NCBI GenBank assembly: GCA_030549335.1
Contig: CM060195.1
Span: 7,223,001 to 7,287,000 of the forward strand
Origin: Pontederia crassipes
Taxonomy: Eukaryota > Streptophyta > Magnoliopsida > Commelinales > Pontederiaceae
Direction: 5' to 3'
Length of the DNA stretch: 64,000 nucleotides
Shown here piece after piece: positions 55,867 through 64,000 of this stretch (its first letter is position 1; the number at the start of each line of letters is the position of its first letter). Under the pieces are notes generated by a model. That model was given only the letters and a program-made list of their open reading frames with translations, was not told where the DNA came from and searched no databases. A program made the translations under genes and the position numbers.

Positions 55867-57010
55867 GGGTGAATTACACCAAATGCCCTCCAACTTTAAG
55901 CTTTGCTCAGCGATACCCTCCAACTTCACTTTATAACACAAATGCCCTTCATCTTTTAAAGTGTTTCACCCGATGCCCACTTTACCTGGGATAGCTAGTT
56001 TTCTGATTTTTCATCGACGTGACGTCCACGTGATCATCTCCTCTCTCCTCCATGCAAATAGTCGTCCGACGTGGCATCTTCTGATGTGGCATATAAAATT
56101 ACACCAATGCCCTCCAACTTTAAGGTTGGCTCAGCAATACCCTCCAACTTTACTTTGTAACACAAATGTCCTTCATCTTTTAATACGTTTCACCCGATGC
56201 CCTCTTTACCTGAGATAGACGATTTCTCGATTTTTTATTGACGTGACATCCACGTGGTCATCTCATCTCTCCTCCACGCAAATAGTCGTCTCACATGGCA
56301 TTCTCCTACGTGGCACATAAAATTACATCAAATGTCCTCCAACTTTAAAGTTTGATCATCAAATGCACATAAAATTACACCAATTTGGATAAAGATGACA
56401 GCCGACGAACGCGAAAGGTGAACGATGAAGGAGGCAAACGACGAAGGAGAGCGATCGACGAAGGAGTGCGAACGGTGAAGGAGGTTTCACGCGAACGATG
56501 ACAAAGACGGAAATAAGGAAATAATTTAATAGTGAGTGGGTCAACTTACGGTAAGTAAGATGGTTTAATATGTGGTGCCACATAGGAGCATGCCATGTGG
56601 GACGACTATTTGCGTGGAGGAGAGATAAGATGACCACGTGGACGCCACGTCGACGAAAAATCGAGAAACTGTCTGTCCCAAGTAAAGAGGGCATCGGGTG
56701 AAACGCATTAAAAGATGAAGGGCATTTGTGTTACAAAGTAAAGTTGGAGGGTATCGCTGAGCCAACCTTAAAGTTGGAGGGCATTTGTGTAATTTTATAT
56801 GCCACGTCGGACGACTATTTGCGTGGAGGAGAGAGGAGATGGTCACGTGGACGTCACGTCGACAAAAAACCAGAAAACTAGCTATCCCAAGTAAAGTGGG
56901 CATCGGGTGAAACGCGTTAAAAGATGAAGGGCATTTGTGTTACAAAGTGAAGTTGGAGGGTATCGCTGAGCAAACTTTAAAGTTAGAGGGCATTTGATGT
57001 AATTTACCCT
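55867..57010. mobile_element. Foldback MULE-type element, 1.14 kb
   Basis: The termini are GGGTGAATTACACCAAATGC and, as reverse complement, AGGGTAAATTACATCAAATG. GCCTTTCTT flanks it on both sides (55858-55866 and 57011-57019), a 9-bp duplication typical of Mutator-like elements. Each arm is about 450 bases and itself contains tandem copies of a unit of about 225 bases (ATTACACC at 55873 and 56098, ATTACATC at 56322 in the left arm; inverted in the right). The central 170 bases are unique. No transposase. The reading frames in the arms are repeat-derived. Confidence 0.92.
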
Positions 57011-57019
57011 GCCTTTCTT

Positions 57020-57765
57020 TGATAATTTCTTCGTAGCCTCCACCTTTTATATGAGTTTTCGTAATGGAATGAGCACATAATAATTAGAGGATGATCTTGT
57101 GAGCAAGTTTTTTGAGATGAGCAAATTTGAGAAGAGAATCTACAACCTTCTTCTCTACTGCATGGATATTCGCCTCCATCTCAGTGCATTTGTTTTGTGA
57201 AGGAGGAGTAATATCATTATTAACTTTGATTTGAGCCTTTAATTGAATTAAATGTGCCTTTAAGGACTGAATGAGTTAATGTTGAAGGTTTAGCTTGTTT
57301 ATTGTTGAAATAAATCAGCAAAGCATCCCCTCAAGTTGGTTCTTGGCTCAGGTGATTAATCATTTATCTTCATGTAGAGATGAGAGGAAACTATCAATTT
57401 CATTGCCATGTCGCTTCATATTTGAAATTTGATTCTCTATATTTTTTATTAATTCCTCTTGCATGGATAACTACCTCAGCAACGTCCCCACCATGTAAGT
57501 AAGAAGGGTTAGTGAATCCTGTGACATATCTCTTTCTTCTACACATGTATTGGGTGACGTGGTGGTGCTTTTTCCAATGAAGTTCATGTCAACTTGTATA
57601 GTTCTAGGTGCGGAAGTGCCGTCATGTTGATGGTTGCATAAAACTCCAAGTTGTTATTCTCTAGGAACCTTGATCATATTGTTATCCTCAATTAACTTGG
57701 TTTGTTGGTTGGATTTATTCTTCTTCGTCAATGAAGATTAGTCAACGTCCCTAAAAGAACTTTCC
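57020..57765 (-). pseudogene. Gag-like coiled-coil remnant of the third gypsy-like element (weak)
   Basis: The minus strand reads, with stops between, STTTSPNTCVEERDMSQDSL, QEELIKNIENQISNMKRHGN and LKAHLIQLKAQIKVNNDITP followed by CTEMEANIHAVEKKVVDSL. The segment IKNIENQISNM resembles IRNIENQVGQLANM of the first Athila gag. The location, between two minus-oriented LTR-like copies, suits a gag. The identification is tentative; there are no capsid or zinc-knuckle motifs. Confidence 0.35.
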
Positions 57766-57939
57766 TAAAAACACACACAAATAGAAACTCATGAAAGTAT
57801 ATAAAATGATGTTTTCCAAATAAAAAAATGCAAATGAAAATCTCCAGAAGTGTAAGAAAAAAAAAAGAATTCTCAAGTTAACAAAAAAAAGTAGAAAAAA
57901 TAAAACTAAAAATAGTCCTTAATGTGTCAAATAATTAAG

Positions 57940-59505
57940 CGCGATTATACTAACAAATATACTATATTGTATCAAGTAATAAAGAGTGAAGAGTATCGAA
58001 CTTACAATACTAATCTAAATTATTATCGTTCAACCTAGTTTATTAATTAAGAAAATAGCGAGATTTGAATTTCAAGTAAAAATAATTCAAATAGATATCA
58101 GTCAAACAAAATGATGCCTTTAATTAATACGAGAGAAAGTTACAAGTTAGACTGTGTATCCTTAATTATCAATTAATGAAATATAGACTTCGTGTAGAAA
58201 AGAAATATATAAATGGTATATGATTAAAAAACTTGAGGACCTAACTACCATAATTAAGAATATAATCAAGTCACATTGAAAATTCAATCCACTTTATTCT
58301 ACTCTCAATTAAGATGCATTAAAGTTCAAAGGTTACTTAAAGTAATGGACTAAAAAACTTGAGAATATAACTATCTTAAATAGAAATAAAGTTAAAAATG
58401 TTGAAAACTCGATAAACTTGAATCTAATTTATTTAAGATGTTTTAAGTCGCAAGTTCCGTTTAATGATACAATTGTTAGTAATAAAATTAATTTACTAAA
58501 AAAATATCAAAATGACATAACTCGACCCGGGCTGACACAATTGATCAAGCAAGCAGAATTAGTGAAGGAACTCGACCCAAATTGGTGCCTACTCGGCTTG
58601 AGTTTCACCGTTGGCGATTTCGACACGAACCATTCATTTTTTTACTTGCAATTATCAAGTGAATTTATATATAATTAATGCAAGAAAGTACTTGACTCTT
58701 ATTAATCATGAATCAAACATCATAAACATGTTCTCAGAAGTTTAATCAAGATTCAATGTAGTATTCCTCTAACAACTAAATTAATCCATAATCAGAAGAA
58801 TTAGCATAAATCTCGAAGAGAAAAATATAAACTAAAGATTAGAAATATAAATCAAATTCCTAGAAAGTGGTTGACGTCTTTGGAACAAGCATTGATTGAA
58901 ACTATGCCCAAATTATCGTCCGAAATTTTGAAATATTTTGTTCTCGGTTGGCACACAATAGAACTTTGTCTCTTATTTTTTTGTGCGGCTAGGGCTTCGA
59001 ACTCCAAAATTGCATGCTCGTTGGGTTCTTGATACATCCATATTTATAGGGGTGACAGTCTTCTAGGATTCCGAGTTGAATTCGTTGTTCACATTTGAGT
59101 GAAAGTCGCTCAAAAATCATAACTGTCCACCAGTTTGGATGTTCGTATTGAAGTCGACCTATAATCTGTTCAGATTTTATTTCCACGTGGAATTCAATTC
59201 GGAATGAGTTTTTAATGTTAACCTGGTTTGGATATGATGTCAGTCCGGCTTGAGTTTTGCTTAAACTTAAACATACATGATCTTTTATTTTCATTTTTCG
59301 TGCTTTTTTTGTCCGATTGCTTTGCACCTCCACAATAACAACCTAAGAATAAAATAAATAATAAGTGGGCAGCTTCTAACTCAAGAATTTAAGAAAATTG
59401 ATGCATGCAACGATAAAACTACGAAAAATAACATAAACGATGCATGTAAAATATGTACTAAAATGCGTGCACAATCTAGATGTTCATAATAAAAAAACAC
59501 AACAA
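57940..59505 (-). repeat. Right LTR-like copy of the third gypsy-like element
   Basis: Aligns with 54590-55250 in order but is longer. The right end ACACAACAACA (59505) gives a minus-strand start TGTTGTTGTG, and a minus-strand TATA box CCTATAAATATGG is at about 59049-59037. The left end is approximate, and no clear primer site is seen next to it. Confidence 0.5.
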
Positions 59506-62500
59506 CATCTAATTCCATGGCTTTGTTTTCATTTTTGTTTGGACAGCGCTTATAATCCAAGAGGGACTTGTTCTCACAACATTAACTAGGCAAAGATGAG
59601 AATTCTCACTTGCCCTCATCTTTGAACTAAGAATGAAAGCACTTGAAAGAAGAATAACTAAATATATTCAGTGACACTGTGACAGCTGCTGAATACAAGG
59701 TGCCTATAGTATACAGAAGTTAGTATGCAGTTATGTTTTATTAACTAACACTGCTTCTTGCCTCACTCAGGAACACCATGACCCTGTGTTATTCGGAATT
59801 TTGGATGCAAATCCTGGGTTAAGAGAATATTCCATTAACTGGCAGGTAGTAACAGAGTCCATTAATTACTTGCACTCTTTTTGGATTTTGTAGCAAAAAT
59901 ACCACATATTTAAGTGCGGCCCAGAGCTGTGAGGTCGCTCTCAAGCCTGCTTCAAAGGAGAAATCACGCATCATTTCTTAATGCCATCACCATTCTCATT
60001 CTGATGCCTTGTTCATGCAGCGGCCACAAGCAGACGAGGGAGGATCTGTGAATTTTTTGTCTCTCAGCAAAAATACAAGTTAACTAGACGTCTACCAGAA
60101 AAAAGCTTTGCAGGTACATACCATTCAGTTGCAATCAGATGGATTGGAAAGGGTGATTCGGCAGCAATACAATAATATTAAGCATATATTTAAAAAGTAC
60201 AAATTCATACCCTTCCTGAACTCTTGCATGGCTGGTTGTTGGTTGTGTTGCATCACCAGATTTAGAAGCATTGCATCCACTAATGACTCACTCCACATTC
60301 CTTGATCAGGAATGAAATATAAAATTCAGAGGCGGATTAACAGAAAAAGAGACAAAAAAAAACAAAAACAAAAGAAAGCTCCATCAATTATGTAAAGTTA
60401 CTATGATCAGATAGGGATGTTAATCCAATCTCCTACAACCAACTCTGTGTTAGTGGTTATTAGACATTCGAGAATGGACAGGAAATAGTTAACCTCAAAA
60501 CGAAACTTTCACTCTATTCTTGCTCCATATATTTTAACTAATGGTGTTTGATTAATGAGAATATGAGCTATATGTGAAAATATACATACACCATTTTTAG
60601 CGGAGTTGCTGATATATAAGAACTTGAAGTGATCATGCATCCAACTTCGTATAACTTAAATAAAAACAGCAAAAGTTAAGGGTTATCTTTCCTGTTCGTG
60701 CATGATTAGGGCACATGATTGAGACCAAACACAACGCAGGTATGGAAATATAATTAATGTCCATGATCAAGCATGACAAAGGAGAGTAGCTTATATATAT
60801 CATATGGAAGAGGGAGCAAAGAATGCAGCCCCACGTCGAGACCATCATCAATGCATGGAATTTTCTTTGCTCACTAATGTAGGTTGCATGGCTTCACTTC
60901 ACAATTGAGCAAATTTAAAGAGGAATAAAATATAAGTAAGCATCGCAACTTGTGTTTTAATAAGTAGAAAAGATGTCAATATACCTTTTTTTATATTAGT
61001 GTATGCATTAATTTGTCAACTTTTAAAATAGAACATTTTCTCCAGATGGACGATCACATAATCTAGGGGTGAAAGTGGTTCGGATACGGTGACTTTTATG
61101 TCGAAAAAAATCGATATTTAAATTTCGGATGATTTTTAGAGCATAAAAGATCATCCTAAATTTTTTTTTCAAAAAAAAAAACTACTTAAACGATCTCGAT
61201 TTTTTTCGAATCGGGGACCTACTTAAAATAATTTTTATAAAAAATAATAGACATTAAATACATCAGAAATTATGTTTAAAAAATTAATATTTAACTCTAA
61301 GTTCATAAAAAAACTAAACTATCATATTATCACATTATAATTTAAAATATTATAGTCAATTTTATACAATTTTTATTAAAATAGGTTAATAATTTGATGA
61401 TATTCAAGTTTAATTATAACATAATAAGTCAACAATATACTTAATCTAATAAATATGAGTACAAAATGTAAAACTATGAAATATTATTTGAAAGTTGAGA
61501 TAATATTTTAATTATAATATTTTATAAAATATATTTAGTTCAGGTCAGCTTCTTCCGATTTTTTTAGTAAGGAGTCTAATTTAAACGGGTAATTTTAATT
61601 ATTCTAAAAAATCAACCTAATTTTAAATTAATTTTAATTATTCTAAAAATAATCTAATTTTTAATTGGAGTATGAGTTTGTGATTTTTTTTATCATTTTT
61701 TTTTTGTTTGATTAGGTTTTTTGGGTGGAAAGATTTTTTGTTACACTCTTATCTTAATCCCTAAAGTTCGATGTGTCACAAAAGATTCCTTTTTAACAGA
61801 AAATTCCTTTTATCCGTAAATTATGAATTAAATTGGATAAATTTTAGATTATAAATGCACAGTAATATTTTAGCTCTTAAAAGGTGTCAACATACTACTA
61901 TGATAAAGTAAAATAATAAGTGGACATGTTGAATGGAATTTGAAGTTTAAATTTCTTGAATAGAAATTGGATTATGATCGAATCATATCGGGTTCAATCG
62001 CGGGATTGGACCCATGAATATTTTACTATTGAAAAGAAAATGACATTAACAACAAAAAAAAAAGATTGAAACTTCGACATCGAGATGTCGAGAATAATTA
62101 GTTCATACTATAAACATGATTAATTCGAGAATAAAACATTGACGGAAACCAAAATTTCAACTTACCATTCTTATAATTGGGAAGAGAGCGTTCAGTGAAA
62201 AGTTAGTAATTACTCTCATCCCAATTATTGTGCCGAAAAGTATCATTCTTTTTACACTTGAAAAAGAAAACGTGTAATAAAATTAGATATATATGAACGC
62301 ACCCTGAATTCATGAAGCTGATATATGACGATTCACATTACATGAATAATAATTTACTGCATGTCTTACTAGCTAAAGGAATATTGATGAAGAAGACATT
62401 GTCCAATTAATTGATAGATGCATATCCCTTGACAATAATTACTTAACGTGTTCATATGCTGTAAATGAAACAGCTATTTTTTCACGTAACATGCACAAAT

Positions 62501-63600
62501 ATGTACCTTGCGTGATGTATTCACAACCTTATTATTGATGGCATTAGGATCTATTTATGTTATCAAAGTTTGGATGGTCAACTACTTCTCTCTAGTTTCA
62601 AGTTTCAACATTCTTTGGGCAGTTTGCTTGGTCGGATCGTCGGGTCAATTATATAGGAGTAGATTAACCTAAATACGTTTAAGTGTTAATTTTGATTAGC
62701 TTAATTAATGCAGAAGGTGGCTAACTTTTGGTGGCCGGGGTCAAGGATTGCATGTGATTAAGTTTTGAACGAACACACGTAAAAAATTGCTTATTGCTTT
62801 AAGATCCGAATTGTGACAAGATGGTCGCCGTCCTTGACCAACTTTATTAATCCTGATTAATTAGTTAATAGATCTTTAATTAAGGCATGCCTGCAGAATA
62901 ACTGCATTAGGTTAATTATGAGATGATCAACTACCACAGGGGGCCGGCGGCATGCGCGCACCAAATGGGGATTGGACTAACTTAATTGATCAGATCAAGT
63001 TTAAACGACACCAATAACAGCAACTACTGTGTGATCTTTTGCTGTTGTTGTTTTCCATATACTTTTTTTCCAGCATCATTTGCTCTCTTTTACTTGTCTA
63101 AGTCGGATAATAAATGAGAGGTAGCATCTCTTGAGCATTTAAGCAGGTCCAAATTTTATTTATGTGTCAATAATATGAATACCAAGCAGGTTCCGAGTCA
63201 AGTCCGGATTCATTATTTAAAATTTCAACCCGCGATTTAGATCCAGCCTGGATAAATATATTTTCTTATAATATTTTTTATATTAAATGTAAAGGTTATT
63301 AAACCATTACCCGTTAACTTGTGAAATGAAAAAATCCTTAATTCCTAACGCATGACCGATGACACCTCACTGGTATCTTGTCGTTGGCCACTACTCCAAA
63401 GCTCCTTCTTCATTTTCGTCAACCCTACGCTGAACCGCTCATTGTCCATTCGAGTCATTGAGTCATTGTCTATGACAGGCGACTCTAACATTCGTGATAG
63501 TTTAGGTACCAAAAAAATAAAATTCGTAGTCTGAGGTTAGATGTGGTAATTCGCGATAGTTTAGTGATGGTTAAAGAAAATAACCCTAAATAATAAGAAA
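59506..63600. other. Intergenic, no gene supported
   Basis: AT-rich. The region 59.7-60.3 kb is less AT-rich and has splice-site-flanked segments (separate entry). At 61065, TAGGGGTGAAAGTGGTTCGG looks like a hAT terminus, but I cannot find its partner. 61200-61700 is very AT-rich. 62.9-63.0 kb has a short GC-rich patch without an open frame. Confidence 0.5.
59771..60113 (+). other. Two exon-like segments, unidentified
   Basis: 59771-59845 is open (EHHDPVLFGILDANPGLREY then SINWQ), preceded by CTCACTCAG and followed by GTAGTA. 60021-60113 is preceded by TTCATGCAG and followed by GTACAT, open in one frame (RRGRICEFFVSQQKYKLTRR). The frames of the two do not join cleanly. It may be a gene fragment, a non-coding transcript or chance. 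I do not recognise either peptide. Confidence 0.2.
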
Positions 63601-64000
63601 AGAGGTCGAGGGTTGCCCCCCCACCACACACACACAAAACCCCACCTAAGACCTTATTGGCGAGGGGGGGTGCCAACCCCCCTTTTTTCCCTGCGCACTC
63701 CGGTGCAGGGAAAGACCCTCTTTCCCTACGCCAACGTGCGCAGGGAAACAAGGGGGGTTGCCGCTGCCCCCTCTGCGACCTTCAATGGAGAGAGTCGTCG
63801 TCCCTCCCTTTTTTTGCGCACGTCGACGCAGGGAAAGTGAGGGCTTGTCGCCCGCCCCCTCTACGACCTTTTCGACGAAAGTTGGGGGGTGGCGCGACCC
63901 CCTCCCCCCTCTTTTCCTGCGAGGGAGGGGAGGGGGTCACCACCCCCCAATAACCTTTTGGCGAAGGTCGTAGAGGGAAGGGGGGAGGAAGGTCGCAGCA
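63600..64000. repeat. GC-rich repeat block at right edge
   Basis: GC content rises abruptly. (CA)n near 63625-63640 is followed by C- and G-runs and recurring inverted words: CCCTGCGCACTCCGGTGCAGGG-type stems (63689-63711), GCGCACGTCGACGCAGGGAA, and (C)TACGACCTTTTCGACGAA with its complement GGCGAAGGTCGTAGAGGG. Probably part of a transposon (LTR or TIR region) continuing beyond the window. The open frames are low-complexity read-through. Confidence 0.5.

Noticed and set aside
55613..56903. Reading frames in and beside the foldback element (for example HANSRPTWH repeats)
   Set aside because: The same peptide appears on both strands because the DNA is an inverted repeat; not a gene.
61065..61085. 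TAGGGGTGAAAGTGGTTCGG as a hAT terminus
   Set aside because: I could not find a matching inverted end or an 8-bp duplication, so no element is called.
1..64000. CRISPR array, tRNA or rRNA genes
   Set aside because: The repeat arrays here lack regular unique spacers, and no sequence folds as tRNA; the tRNA-like matches are retroelement primer sites and an Au SINE.

Overview
The window is nuclear DNA of a flowering plant, probably a eudicot. It is AT-rich and dominated by plant-type transposons: Athila-like Ty3-gypsy, Ty1-copia of two kinds, CACTA, hAT, MULE, an Au-type SINE and MITEs. The only intact host-type gene I can support is an S-protein homolog (SPH, 14755-15195), a secreted-protein family typical of eudicots. 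I cannot name the species. I see no rRNA, tRNA or CRISPR, and nothing bacterial.

Layout. 1-3228: 5' half of an Athila-like gypsy element on the minus strand (LTR, tRNA-Asp-type primer site, gag, start of protease), running off the left edge. 3229-12616: gene-poor DNA holding a 2.36 kb solo LTR (5960-8323, target duplication GACAA) with a dense TTACGGCCGTAA array, plus a hAT-type MITE (11985-12608). 13089-14164: a non-autonomous CACTA element. 14437-14636: a MITE inside a TA tract, ending 118 bp before the SPH start codon. 14755-15195: the SPH gene.

16109-54129 is the main structure. It is best read as an old tandem copia-type array, LTR-internal-LTR-internal-LTR, whose middle LTR (33911-34299, partial) is shared. 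It has been broken up by later insertions: an Au SINE (16991-17160); a decayed copia element with its 5' LTR (19568-24560); Athila-like LTR, protease and gag segments (24561-32336), themselves split by an unclassified 2.4 kb insertion (26813-29258); a full-length Sirevirus-like copia element (35855-44524, target duplication CTTTA); a hAT element (44976-47239, duplication TGAGAAAC); and a CACTA element (50231-53599, duplication GTT). For the SINE, the Sirevirus-like element, the hAT and the second CACTA, the other copy of the array still shows the unoccupied site, so those boundaries are exact or nearly so.

54258-59505: a third, badly decayed gypsy-like element (minus strand) with two diverged LTR copies and a coiled-coil gag-like remnant, containing a 1.14 kb foldback MULE (55867-57010, 9-bp duplication). 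59506-63600 has no gene I can support, only an exon-like segment near 59.8 kb. 63600-64000 switches abruptly to GC-rich repeat DNA that continues past the right edge.

No retroelement reading frame is intact. Typical lesions are Trp codons turned to TGA or TAG, Gln codons to TAA or TAG, homopolymer frameshifts and lost catalytic Asp residues. The window is therefore one small gene next to a deep transposon nest. I found no convincing new multi-gene system. The most notable features are the nested tandem array, palindromic CpG motif arrays recurring in unrelated LTR families, and the transposon-built promoter of the SPH gene.
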